Made by a program: the position numbers and the translations under genes. A model generated the notes under the pieces. It worked only from the letters and a program-made list of their open reading frames with translations, had not been told where the DNA came from and ran no database searches. This document shows positions 39,858 to 51,289 of a DNA stretch of 64,000 nt, in pieces. The stretch is from Ptiloglossa arizonensis (Eukaryota > Arthropoda > Insecta > Hymenoptera > Colletidae), in contig NC_135054.1 of the NCBI RefSeq assembly GCF_051014685.1, positions 10,544,001 through 10,608,000 of the forward strand. The letters are read 5' to 3'. The stretch's first letter is position 1. Every line of letters begins with the position of its first letter.

Positions 39858-40549
39858 TTAAATTTTCACTGCAGCGGAGGCTAGTCCGTTGCGTAGTCGG
39901 TCTACAGACGATACTAATACTTCGCGAACTCTGAATTTCCGGCTCAAAGAATCGTATAACTCCGGACTAAGGTGCTCGCGGAAAACTTTACCGGCTAGTT
40001 CCGAAGAAGCAGCGCCAAACAAAGAGAGAAGGACACCGAAAAAAAAGAGAGGAAGAAAAGAAAAAGGGTAACATCCAAAGAGAAACGGAAAGTCCAGATG
40101 CATTATAAAGGCAGACAGTACCCCCGACTGCTGCACCGACTCGAACTGATAGAACTGGTTGCAAAGAAAGCCGTCGGACAGCATGTCCTCGTGCGGAGAA
40201 TACCACAGGGGTGAGATGCTATTGGGTCCTAACGGGTAGATTGCACTGGTGGCTCCGGGCCACGTTACAGGGGATCGAAGATGGCGGCACGGGATGAGAA
40301 TGCACCCGGTTTCCTTGACGCTCGGCTCCAGGCAGGAGTCAAACGAGGGTGGGCAGCAGGTAGAGGGACAGAAAAGAGAAGAACGCAAGCAAACGAAGAG
40401 GGCGGACAGCTCACGGTCACCGTACAGTAGGCGCTTAATTGTGTCGCGGAAATACTCAGACAGACGGATTCCTTTAATAATGTGCCCGACGGAGCGCTCA
40501 ACTGATTCACCCTCTTGACGTTTTCTTGTTTTCTCTTTTTCTTCTTTGT

Positions 40550-40592
<43 letters not shown>

Positions 40593-40625
40593 CTCTTTCT
40601 CCTTCTCTTTCTCTCTTTTATCGGA
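39858..40625 (-). CDS. Candidate unknown protein: 255-codon open frame without ATG start
   Basis: The frame is uninterrupted from the stop at 40626-40628 to TAA at 39858. The first 45 codons come from purine/GA-repeat DNA (Glu/Arg/Lys), so about 210 codons are non-repetitive. Residues from 46 read VGHIIKGIRLSEYF and onward. Several Cys follow, then NSISPLWYSPHEDMLSDGF with mostly G/C third positions. Residues about 179-204 form a hydrophobic segment (FPFLFGCYPFSFLPLFFFG), followed by a helix-like tail ending SAAVKI. This suggests a single-pass membrane protein, but I recognise no family. No ATG lies near the N-terminus (first Met at residue 148) and no pyrimidine-rich acceptor precedes it, so the start is unexplained. 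The plus strand is open in parts of the same region (39875-40071; 40281-40430), so coding is not proven. Confidence 0.3.
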
Positions 40626-40840
40626 CTACATCGCTGTTTCCCCTGGTGCATGCGATTGGATTCTGCAATTAAGTAAAGTCTCAAAGACGCATCTTTCCTT
40701 CGTCTTGCACGATCGTCAATACTCCACCAGGAAGACACAACAGGGAATATTTCGTGGTCGTATCGAGTTATTTGCCTTCGGTACGAAACAAATATTTCAA
40801 CGAATAAGAATGTTTTACAAGAAAGAGAGGGCAACTGCAT
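40265..40840 (-). CDS. Candidate ORF of 191 codons spanning the GA microsatellite
   Basis: It starts with a true ATG at 40840 (preceded by an in-frame TAA five codons upstream, with a purine at -3) and ends at 40265. Residues 1-75 are non-repetitive (MQLPSLSCKTFLFVEIF...). The middle is an Arg/Glu run read from the (GA)n tract. The last third overlaps the 255-codon frame in another phase. No domain is recognised. Removing one GA unit, or adding two, would join the N-terminal part of this frame to the 255-codon frame. It may be a real but polymorphic reading frame, or chance. Confidence 0.2.
40278..40288 (+). promoter_or_regulatory. YY1/Pho-like motif AAGATGGCGGC
   Basis: An exact AAGATGGCGGC, the well-known YY1-type core often found at transcription or translation starts. 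Here it also gives ATGGCG, opening a 49-codon plus frame (40281-40430) that begins MAARDENAPGF. It sits in the most CpG-rich part of the 40-kb island. Confidence 0.3.
40554..40586. repeat. (CT)n microsatellite
   Basis: Sixteen CT units within a wider pyrimidine-rich tract (about 40520-40619). On the minus strand it is read as alternating Glu/Arg codons in the open frames described above. Confidence 0.95.
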
Positions 40841-42029
40841 TTCGATCTTTTTTTAGCGATGTAGTTTACCTACGTAGATTTACCCTGTTATTCTTATATT
40901 GTGAACAGTCTACAATCGTTATTTACGATGAGCGATATAGAGAAACGAAGAATCCTGTATTTATCGAATTGTAATTAAACCGATGTGTTTTTATCGGACA
41001 TGTATCTTCGATTTTTTCGGAAAATTGTACACTTTAGTACTTTCTATAAAAGTTGTTTCAAGTATACAACAATGATACCACATTTGTTGAAATAAAGGTA
41101 TGTTAAAATTCGCAAACACTTCGGTAAATGTACGGTATTACTGTGATTATTGTACTTATCGCAGATTTCTTTGAACAACTGTTCTACTTGACAAATGATA
41201 CACTAATCCTTGAGAAGTATTGAATATTTCTTCTGTACTTTCTTTTTACGAAGATAGTTATAATGAACAATAACGAGTTCTGCAAACAATTCGGTAAATC
41301 AAATTTAATTTAACAACTGGGCGAGAATTAAGGTGACTTCAGAAGATTTCTGGTATTGTCAATTGTAATAGACAAACGAAAGGATTCCGGGATGATCGAT
41401 CATTCCGAGCAATCGATCGTCGATAGAAAACAACACAGCTGGATGCACAGGCAAGAAACTTTGGTAGGATTCCAAAGTGATCCTGAGAGACGTTACAGGC
41501 GAAGAACTCCTTTATGGAGTGGATGAACCGTTTCTTTGACGGATCATTCAGCTCTAGTCACTCGACGACGTAATCTGTCTGGGCCTTGAGGCGTTGGCGT
41601 CGCTGCTCTCATTTCGTTTCTGGAAAACAACGTGAATTCTGAGAGAATCTTCGCTTTCACAACTGCAGCAGTACCGAGCTTGCTATCTGCAGGTAAATGT
41701 TGGAGACAAAAGTCTACTTTGCCACCCTGTTCAAAGGATTTCATTTCTGATGATTGGTCAAGTGTCGTCGACGTAAGTTAGTTCCTTTACGTTTCTTTGT
41801 TTTTATCTCTCCAAGAACCTAATTAACTAAAAGCATAGGCACTCTTCCCTTTCACTGGAAACTCTTTTGAAAGCCCAGTGGATTGTGTTGCAAGAACACA
41901 ATAATGCCACGGCGGATGAAACCAGGATAATGAGAAATAACGAGAAATTGATACTAAAGTTAAGAAGACGTGTTAACTTTTAAAACCGAAACGAAATAAG
42001 GATAAATCATGAATAATGTTCAACACGTT

Positions 42030-42085
42030 GACGTGTTATGTTTCATTCTTCTATATGGACGTGTTATATTTCATTCTTCTTGTAA
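42030..42085. repeat. Tandem duplication, 28-bp unit, two copies
   Basis: GACGTGTTATGTTTCATTCTTC and GACGTGTTATATTTCATTCTTC begin the two units, with one difference in the first 22 bases. Confidence 0.85.
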
Positions 42086-42489
42086 TCTGGCCAGCGACAC
42101 AACTAGAAATTTTACGATTATTATTTGTTTAATATGGAAATGACAAAAATCTCTTTTATATATAGAATCATAACAAATGTTAAAGCTTTGGCTTTTTATA
42201 AAAGGTGCTATCAGCGTATGTATGTAATAAAAGGTATAATATTAATAAATGTGGAATAATTTGTTTAAACGAGGCTTTACCTTTGAGAAGGTCGGTTTAT
42301 AATTTTATCAAGTACATATGATTCGTTTAACTAGAACTTGATTTAGAGTTTCATATATCTATTTCTGCCTGCCTGTGTATGCATTCCAAATTATTTTTCT
42401 AAGTATTATATCGGGTAAGATTATTTATCGACCTGTTATTCGCTTTAGTTTTGGTGATTCATAATTACTTTCAAAGTCATTACTTTTAA

Positions 42490-42647
42490 CCATTATCGAT
42501 ATTTTTCAAGGGCACAATTTTAAAAATTTTCGAGATCATTATTATTCCTATTTTTTAGGTCACTATTATCCATATTTTTCTATGACAGTGTCATCAGTAT
42601 TTTTCAAGGTCCCTATTTTAAAAATTTTCAAGCTCACCATACGTTTT
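42490..42647. repeat. Degenerate tandem repeat
   Basis: ATATTTTTCAAGGGCACAATTTTAAAAATTTTCGAGATCA (42499) recurs as GTATTTTTCAAGGTCCCTATTTTAAAAATTTTCAAGCTCA (42598). Between them lie shorter partial copies of a CA-TTATTCCTATTTTTTAGGTCA theme. Confidence 0.6.
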
Positions 42648-44235
42648 CTCAAAAATTAAGGACGTTTTCATATACCTCATATTACAGAGAACAAAGAAAC
42701 AAGTTTCACTCGTGTACCTAGATAAATTGTAAAGCACAATGGAGATGTACAAACTCGTGTACCACGATGTGACCTTGAACTAATCTTGAGCTAATAAATT
42801 ACAAATTCTACAAGGAAGTTATCTCCTCTGAGTTTCAAACCTTAGCAACGACACAATTAAGTTCATGTTGGTAAATACGGGCAAGTGTGTTTATCGGTTC
42901 ATTATCCCATTTGTCTACGAAGACTGTTTCTAAGCGGTTCATGATCCGACAAGTGAACGCCTGGACAATAAAATAGTCTGCGGTAGTGCTATTACAGTAC
43001 TATAGTTTATTACGTCTGCTAATAAACACTTTAAGAGGATGTAACACTCGATAGGGATAGATTTACCATTAGATAAGAAATGACTCATATCCTGTGTGTA
43101 ACGCCATTCCACTGTACTGTGTACAGACACTGTGCAATGTTTCTTGAGATATTTGTACTCCAAAATCATGGTCCGACGTAAAAATGAAAATGAAAAATCT
43201 CCGTTCTAGGTTAAAGTAGTACGAGAGTTCGTTCCAGTAAAAATGACACTGCCAAAGCGATAACAATCGATCGGCTCGCTGTCACTAAAGAAGAATGATG
43301 ATTTCACCGAACGGAAGCTCTTCATCGGACAACACTGCAGAGCAATTGACATAATGAATGCAATTTTATTTGAAGCACCACGGACGGGAGCTCGAAGTGA
43401 GTTGTTACCAGTCGCGAATGACTAACGGCTTCGGAGCGCGGAGTTGCTCGAGCAACAAGTGAGATGAAAAAGGAGAGGAAAGAAACAGTGGGATGAAGCC
43501 GAAGAAAGACGAAGAACGATTGGAATCCGTATTATCGTCATGTAGATATTATTTACGATGTCGTTAACGTAGGGGCATAAATTTTTGTCCCGCGTGCATC
43601 AATCCAGGCATCGGTGTTTATCTTTATCTTGGTGGATTGGAAGCTGCGTTCATAAATATGGATCACCGAAAATCGTGCTTCTGAGAGACACGGTAGTCTT
43701 TTCCTGAATTAACGTTGACTCATGTTACTACGGGGAAGGTTCTCATACGAGGAATCAAATTCGCGTTAGAATTCTTTAGAGTCGAACAAACCGAACAGTA
43801 TGCAAAACATCAAAGTGACATTACTCAGGCACGAGGACCTTTCTTATTATTAAAGACCTAGATAAATTTTAATCGTTATCGATCGTGTAATTAGTAATAT
43901 TTAGAAACCAGAAACACAATTTTAAATTTGGAAGAAAAAAATGATGTAATTATGTTTTATCTTTTTTATATTAATCAACATGTTAAGTCTTCGATAGTAA
44001 TAATGGTTCTCGTGCACGAATAAGGATTGCATTAACGCTGTAAATTCAATTATAGTGGTTAAAAATATATAAAAATTCTCCTAGGATCAGAGAACATACT
44101 ATAACTGTATATAGTATGTGTTAGTATGTATATAGTATATAATTTTTTATCGTTATATTGTTTTTTTGTAAAAATTACTAATTTGATTAAATCAATTAGG
44201 ATTGAAATATTAGGTAATATATTTAGGTACATATA

Positions 44236-44245
<10 letters not shown>

Positions 44246-44287
<42 letters not shown>
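44246..44287. repeat. (TA)n microsatellite, 21 units
   Basis: An uninterrupted TA run of 42 bases. The Tyr/Ile repeat frames on minus that cross it are artefacts. Confidence 0.95.
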
Positions 44288-44291
<4 letters not shown>

Positions 44292-44379
44292 ATATATAAT
44301 GCTTGAAAAAATTGTATGTATGTATGTCTAGACATTTATGAACGTGCATGGATTTAAATCCTAATTTTACGAATAAAAC

Positions 44380-44790
44380 ATCCTGCTTCCTGTTCCAACC
44401 TTTCGCGTTAATTACCGGCCGCATTATCCAAATCCTTGCAGGTTCCCCGTTGCGAAAACAATCCCCGTACGGGAAAGTATCCTCGATCATGATTTCCCCG
44501 TGCGAACTAAAGTCAGACTTTGCACCGAATAATAACGCTGAACGCAGGAGCACGTTAATGTCGTAAGGAATAATCGCCCAGTCCCTCCCCTCGAACCTTC
44601 ATTATTTCCCATGCAAAGAATCGTGACGTCGGCCTGGCACGACTCTCATATGAACTTTTTATTGAATCGGCAAGGATCGCCTTCGTCTGGAACGCGTTCT
44701 CGCTGCGAATAGACTTTCTTTGTACCGTGTAATAATGTACAAATACCCGCGAGCGTGGCTAGGGACGTCGCGTGGTACATTGTGCTGGTC
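44380..44790. other. GC-richer island
   Basis: CpG-rich sequence follows closely on the TA microsatellite (for example 44410-44470 and 44740-44775). Short frames exist on both strands (72 and 102 codons, the latter ending in the TA repeat). It is likely non-coding, possibly regulatory. Confidence 0.4.
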
Positions 44791-47150
44791 AAGAATTATT
44801 CGATGAGTTTCTTGCATCGAAATGGATAGGTCCCGGTGTTGTTTTAATTTTGAAGAACCGAACTAATTTGCACACTTATAACGCCTGAATGAGAACTTTC
44901 TTATTGAAAGGAACGATTAATATTCAGTCTACCACCGTCGAGAGTTTGGATTGTTTTTAATATGAGGGAGAATCGAGCGCGAAATTAATATTCGTGGTCC
45001 GTTTGTTCGGGACGTAGGATGGAATGTTGATTCTGTGAAAATACAAGGCCTCGTTGTACGAGAGATAGTAACAATTGATTGTCTACAGTTTAATTATCCT
45101 AGTGCGTATGTAACTCAACATTGTATTCATTTTAATTATTTTACGAAAACAGTTGTAATTACGGTTTGTTTGAGTAAAGTTACTAATATTTTTACTTTGA
45201 AAAGGATATAAAGGGGAATAAACGGATAATGTATAATCTATTTTAAACTATCAATTCAAGTACGAAATTATTAGTTGCTAAACATGTATTATAGTAAATA
45301 TTTTGAGATTAAATTATCTACATACTACGAATCGCATGCTTTGTTGTAAAATGAAAATACTTTGTAAAATTTGAAATATATTACAAATCCTAGGAAGTAT
45401 TAATTATAATACATAGAAATTCCAGCATGTTTTAACTGTATAAAGGTTTATTAATGAAATAATTCAATGCAAAAGTTTGTACGAAATACGTATTGAAGTA
45501 TTTTTAGAATTAACTCTGATACATGGAAACGATATACAATAACCAATTACTGATCTATTTATTGAATTGATAAACTATTATAATGTTCAAATAAGGCTAT
45601 TCAATTTTTCAGTCGTGTAGCAATACGAAGCTTGTCAAGAAAGAGAAAGGGATGTGTTTGTCATGTTATATACCTCTCGAACAATAGAAATTAGTACTGC
45701 TTAAATACACCTGGTGACTCGAATTCATTTCATCATAGGGAAAAGTGGTTCAATTCACGACAACCCTTCCCCTATACGTCTCTTGGTCTGGTACGCTAAT
45801 TGCATGAACCTAGGAATATAGGGACGGAGCATATCGACGCGAAGAAGAAGCCATTGCGGGACAGGTGCCAAGATACATTGTGCCTAATTTTTATTGGCTT
45901 CTGTTTCCTATAATTTATATATACGTATGTATATAGAGTCTTATGATAAATATCGATTACGTTGTAAACAGTGAAAGTAAAAAATTGTACAACGCTCTGT
46001 GTTCACAAAAACAGATCAGAGGATCAAATTTGAAAAATGTAATAGTGAATGTAATACGTGCATGCTTTTGTGTAGAGTGTGCGCGATCAGCGTGTAATAC
46101 GAGTTTAAATTTTAAATTATTCGGAACAAACTCAGCTGCTACGATGCATTTGTCAGAGATTATATCGATTGGTTCGAAAAAGTAGGTAACGGGAACATTC
46201 CAAACGTATTACAAATGATGGAGACACTGTCGCCATCTTGATATCGATAATACGAAACATTCGTGCAAATAAATTACGCACTCATCACAAATAGTAGATT
46301 TAGAAAAATGTAAATGATTCTTTCAGTGGTATTTAAATAAGATGCATATCGATGTTTTATTTTTGCAAAATGTTTTATTTCCTTATTAATTTAATAAGGT
46401 TGCACTACGAGCGAGCATGAAATGTTGATTAGTTTTTTACAATAATTAAACATCGAGTGCAGTGAAGCATTAAGATACGATATTAGATACTCGGGAATCG
46501 AATGATCAAACCTACTTTTATCGACGAGCATTTGATAGCCGGAAGTACTCGGTTTCCCTGACAGAGACCTTGTTAAATTTACTGGAGAAGGTCGCTTAAG
46601 ACATATGTAATAATATGGTGTCAGCGTGATAAGTGTTTTGTGCGTTACACATAGCAGTCAAGACAAGTATTACGAAGGTACTTCTGCAACTGGTTGATTT
46701 GTCATCAACTAATGTCTGTGGTTACCCTTAACGGATATCATTTTGAATAAATACTTAGGCAAGGACATTAATGATGATTGATATTCTGTTATAAATATCT
46801 GACTGGTGAAAATAATAGTGATTCGAAATTTCAAAAATAGTTTACGATCTTCAAACAGCTGAAGATAATTGTCTTCTTTTGAAAAAAGTAACAAAATTAA
46901 AGTTCTATAATATATATCTTTACAAAATTTCTATTGTGTACATTCACCGCATATTATTTATGTAGAACGTATCGTTCTCCATTAAATCACAAAAATTCAC
47001 AATACTTATCGTGAATGTACCTCGAAAGCTTCGTGTTTCAAATTCCTTTCTCTTTATTACTTCTTCTGTCAAATTAGTACATGTAGTTAAAAATGTAATC
47101 GGATTCTACAGATACAACAATATAAAACTTCATCGAAGCAATCCATTAAC
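44791..47150. other. AT-rich non-coding stretch
   Basis: No gene or repeat is recognised beyond a short palindrome CCTTATTAATTTAATAAGG at 46381-46399. Confidence 0.5.
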
Positions 47151-47620
47151 GTCAACCCGTGTTACTTTCAGCGTTTAAAGGCAGTATTCGGTGATTGTTC
47201 TAGACGATAACTCGAGAGCTCGAGTATTCGGCCGAGCCCAAAGTCCGAGGGGTTTTTCAAGGGTTGGCCAGTGCCCTACCTCGAAGGGGTACAGCTAGGC
47301 CTCCCCATTTGCAATGGACCCGAGTTGAGAGCAGGTCTAATATGCTTTAAACCGCCGCCATCGAAGAGTCGGAATAACCGAGGTGGGATGCTCGGGAAGA
47401 GAGACAACGACGACGAGGAAACCGTGGAAGAAACAAGAGGAAAACGAAGGAAGAAGAATGACTGCCGCGAATATTCATAATACGAAGCCGAAGAATAAGC
47501 TGCTCCTGCAAATAGGCACTCGTTGGCATCGACGAGGATCCAGCACGCATTATGAGGAATGGAAAGTTGGAAAACGAAAGTTCGAAATGTCAAGAAACCA
47601 AGTGAACAGCAAGAAATTTT
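47150..47620. other. GC-richer island with purine-rich tail
   Basis: Plus (47271-47480, GTG start, 69 codons) and minus (47593-47276, 105 codons) frames overlap. The plus frame turns acidic then basic (NDDEETVEETRGKRRKK) where the DNA is purine-biased. A 3' purine block runs at 47390-47460. There is no clear evidence for coding. Confidence 0.35.
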
Positions 47621-47625
47621 AAAGC

Positions 47626-47905
47626 CAGAGAAGGAAGAGTAAAATGAAAAGTATCATTTATCGAATTCAATGTGTATTAATCGGACGCTAAAATAGTAAC
47701 TGCAGAAGGATACTTTTAGGTAGCATCGTTTCATAATAGTCGCTACATATTGTTGGACTATAGGAAGACAGAGAAGGAAGAGTAAAATGAAAAGTATCAT
47801 TTATCGAATTCAATGTGTATTAATCGGACGCTAAAATAGTAACTGCAGAAGGATACTTTTAGGTAACATCGTTTCATAATAGTCACTACATATTGTTGGA
47901 CTATA
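47626..47905. repeat. Recent tandem duplication, 143-bp unit
   Basis: 47626-47768 and 47769-47905 are adjacent copies differing at only two positions over the aligned 137 bases (GGTAGCATCG/GGTAACATCG and AGTCGCTAC/AGTCACTAC). The high identity implies a young event. No gene is involved. Confidence 0.95.
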
Positions 47906-47909
47906 AAAG

Positions 47910-49739
47910 TTTCAAAATAATTTATGATATAATAAGATAAACGATATTATATTTATAATCCACATAAGTGTGTGATATTTGTGTCTATTTCCTTTCTGTT
48001 GACCTACTTGTGAATTTCAACCCCCTAATTTCAATACTTTTTTTTCTACACTAATCTTCAATTATCAAGTATCTCCGAATTATTCCACAGTAGCATCATC
48101 AACGAAAGCGTCAAATATAATATATATCTCATTAATCCACTACAAATGAAAAGTGGATACATATTTGTACATTTCTTTTTTGTATCAGTTTCCTTCTACA
48201 TAGAACAATTTTTCATTAGATTTGTATAATGTACATTAGTATAATATGTATAGACAGGACCACGAGAGATAATTGGAACGTCACATCTTAATAAACGTTT
48301 CCTAATGAAGAAACATTACGATCTAGTCATTAACCTAAACATCGATACAGTAAGAAATGCAAGGGAAAGTGAAGATAGCTGACGAACGATAGGAATATGA
48401 AAGTATTGAGAAAGTGAAGAATATAGAAACAAAGGAAGTAGGAGGAAAAGTGAAGTACAAGATAAGCGACAGAAATAGAAGAGAAGAAAGGGGTTTTTCA
48501 TTCTGTCAATGAGAGAAAGAGAGATCTTTACGACTTCCTTTTCATGTTTTCTCTTTATCGTCAATGCTCTCGTCGGGAGGTATATTCAGCCCCCTTAAGG
48601 GCATATTTCTGAGAAACAAGACACTGCATTTATAGTCAATTAAGGATCTGAGTAGGTAATGCGCTTTGCTGCTCATCGAAAGCGAAAGAGAAACGAAAAG
48701 CGGAAATAAAAAAAAATGAAGTGGCGGCCGAGTAAAGATGGTCTGGTGAAATGGAATGTCTTTGGAAATTCAATCTCGAGTTCACTTCAGAACTGAGGAC
48801 CAAGATGGATCTTCTGGGAACGAATATTTATACATTCTCTTTTATCCGGGACTCTAAAGGGCATATTAATGAAATGTGGTGTACGAACGTTCAGCTGCCT
48901 TTTAAGTACACCAAACTCGTAGCTTCTCTTGATTGCACTTTAACTGCAATTTCAGTGAAGTTAAGCCAATTATAAAAAGAGATAGACCTCTCTATTTTAA
49001 CGCCGGTGTTGACCAGGCGTTGCGGCCAGCGGCCAACGTGACAGTTCAATGTTTCATGTCGTAGCATTGTCAAAAAGCAGACAAAGGTAGACTACTATAT
49101 ATCTTTGTTCCGCGAACCTCGATACTGTCCATTGGCCGCAACGCCTGTTACCCTTAATCCGTGCTTGCCTCAGAGTGTCACGTTGTTCATACCGTTTATT
49201 GACACGAAAACAAGGAAAAATAATTTCTGGTTACAGCTGCGATTCAATGACCTAATTCAAACCCAATCTAACTAGTGTTTATAATATGCATACATTAAAC
49301 ATAATATTTGTGTTCATCTATCTAAGACAATTTAAAGATAACTTTAAAAAATAATAACTATTATTCGATACTCTGCAGCTAGATGATACACGGAAGAATG
49401 GAGAGGTTTTCCCAATACTATATCAATCGTATAAGCTAGGCATCTCAATTCAAAGAGGCCACCTAAATATCTGCTTTTGGTCAAAGTATGGCCTATATCT
49501 TTTCGTATGTTTTGCATCAGACATTGATAAATGTATTTTTCCATATCATACAAGACGCAATGCGAGAAATATGTGTTTTTCTAGTAAAAATATTTATGAC
49601 TTTGGAAACACTCGAAAAGAATTCTTTTATCACGACATTCCTCTTTCAAAACTATTCAAATTGTGCTACAAAAGTATTTCATGTTATTGAAAACAAAACA
49701 AATATTGTTGTCTTTCGAATGAAACATCCTTTATATTTA
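47910..49739. other. Non-coding stretch
   Basis: A purine-rich plus-strand block lies at 48350-48530. A 74-codon plus frame (48751-48975) has no splice or ATG-context support. No other structure is recognised. Confidence 0.5.
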
Positions 49740-49741
49740 TA

Positions 49742-49874
49742 TTAGGTTGTTCGGAAAGACATTTCGTTTTTTTTTTTGTGAAAATGAAACACGATTTTTT
49801 TAGAGTGTATAAACATTTTATTAAATTATATATTCACCATTTTGGAAAACAAAATGACTTTCCGAACAACCCAA
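49742..49874. mobile_element. Mariner-type MITE, well preserved (133 bp)
   Basis: TIRs are TTAGGTTGTTCGGAAAGACA (left) and, in reverse complement, TTGGGTTGTTCGGAAAGTCA (right); the match continues to about 29 bp. TA lies immediately outside both ends (49740-49741 and 49875-49876), the mariner target duplication. The body contains a T-run, GTGAAAATGAAACACGATT and AAATTATATATTCACCATTTT, shared with 32524-32662. It is an internal-deletion derivative with no transposase; mobility would need an autonomous relative elsewhere. Confidence 0.93.
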
Positions 49875-49879
49875 TATGA

Positions 49880-50744
49880 TAAAGAAACTTATAAACTTAA
49901 TTGAATTCTTAGTTAATATCTAGAGGTCAACCGTTAGATGATAGGACAGATGATTTTGAAATATTCAAAAAGCAATATCAGAGGACAACAAAATAAAGAC
50001 ATCATTCTGTTTTAATTTAATTTCTACGGCAATTAAACGAAGACTTACGTGTAGAATAAACATCGTATCTCAGACTCTCTCTGTTCCATTTGCATTGTGC
50101 TATATGTACGTACACGAACCAAGGCTGACCTCTATTGTTGACAAAAGTATAGACAGAGGATAATTATACAGAAATAGAAATCGGTAATGGTCTCTTGACG
50201 TTTTACGACAACATTTCTTTCCGGTGACCCGCGCATCCTTGCAGTCAACCTCGTATTCTCATTTCTCGTTACACAATGGTTGTCATTATAAATTGACGAG
50301 CGCGCAGCCGCTGCAAATCTATAACGGACTGTTTGTTTGGGTGAAATTGGAAGAAAACATTGCGGTCCAGTTTGGCAGGCCCGTGGGCGATCCACGTCAA
50401 CCGAGCTTTTTCACGTGAACAACCCCCCCTCCCGAAGCTGCAACAAAAATTCATTCCCCGTAGGGGGATCGCGCCAAAAAATAGCTACTTCGGTTCGACG
50501 TATGTTTGGCGTGTCGGTCAACACGAATGGTGCGCGTCTTTCAGAACCAATTCTTTTGTACAGGCTTGTACGTTCAATGGTACGCATGTTTCTATTCCAG
50601 AATTGTTCATATTCAATCCTTTTATAATAATAGCACATCTCGTTGAGTAGTTGATTAAAGTTTCGAAACCAAAACTTACGAAACGTATAGTCTTCGCGTT
50701 AAAGAATTTAATGTCCGTTTGACGTTCGATGTATGTATACGTAT
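49880..50744. other. Mixed stretch with a GC-richer part at 50.22-50.56 kb
   Basis: Four open frames of 61-96 codons overlap on both strands between 50224 and 50650, with no basis for choosing one. A minus donor-like GTAAGT (plus 50044-50049) follows an ATG-started 16-codon segment; no partner acceptor can be assigned. Confidence 0.4.
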
Positions 50745-51288
50745 CTATACAAGGTGTATCAGAAATATAGTTAACTTTTAACTGAATAAATATGGATTAA
50801 CGACAACCGCAAAACGAATGAAATGGTGTTACGAATTTAATATGTGCGTACAATGAAATCCATCGTCACTCGCAAATTAAACTTATTTTTATTATGAAAT
50901 ATATACACCGTTTATTGGATACAGTAAGGAAGGAACAGAGCAATTGTGAGACGAAAATGAAGAGGTTTGTAGAATATCGACATTTAGAAATCAGAAGGTA
51001 CGCGTGCAAATAGAATACAATAAGGCACATACTCTTCTTTAATATTATTTCCTTTTATATTAACGATCACTTTTATAATTTATCAGTGGTTGTCTTGTGT
51101 TTTCAATTCTATAAATTAATAAATATTCTAATTTACCTTGATTTAGGAAATGATAGTTACTAGACGGTAATACGTGTTCGTAAATATATTTTATAAATAT
51201 ATTTATATGTATAGCATTTGTCTTTTACTTTTATCGATAAAACACATTGTCACAGTTTGGTCGTTTAACTCGGAGACACCTTGTATAG
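50745..51288. mobile_element. Non-autonomous TIR element (about 544 bp)
   Basis: Left end CTATACAAGGTGTATCAG; right end, in reverse complement, CTATACAAGGTGTCTCCG. The first 13 bases are identical, and a GTTAAC/GTTAAAC block follows on both arms. The interior is AT-rich with no coding frame. The flanks are too TA-rich to define the target duplication. The end motif resembles the TATACAGGGTG ends seen elsewhere in the window. Confidence 0.6.
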
Positions 51289-51289
51289 T

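Larger units (their letters stand above)
40861..44240. other. AT-rich non-coding desert
   Basis: It holds a 28-bp tandem duplication (42030-42085) and a degenerate repeat (42490-42647). A small GC-richer patch at 43380-43480 has no supported frame. No gene is recognised. Confidence 0.5.

Noticed and set aside
44245..44553. 102-codon minus frame with Tyr/Ile repeat
   Set aside because: C-terminal third is the TA microsatellite; remainder has no supporting signal.
47271..47480. 69-codon plus frame with acidic and basic runs
   Set aside because: GTG start; charge runs reflect purine-rich DNA; a 105-codon minus frame overlaps it.
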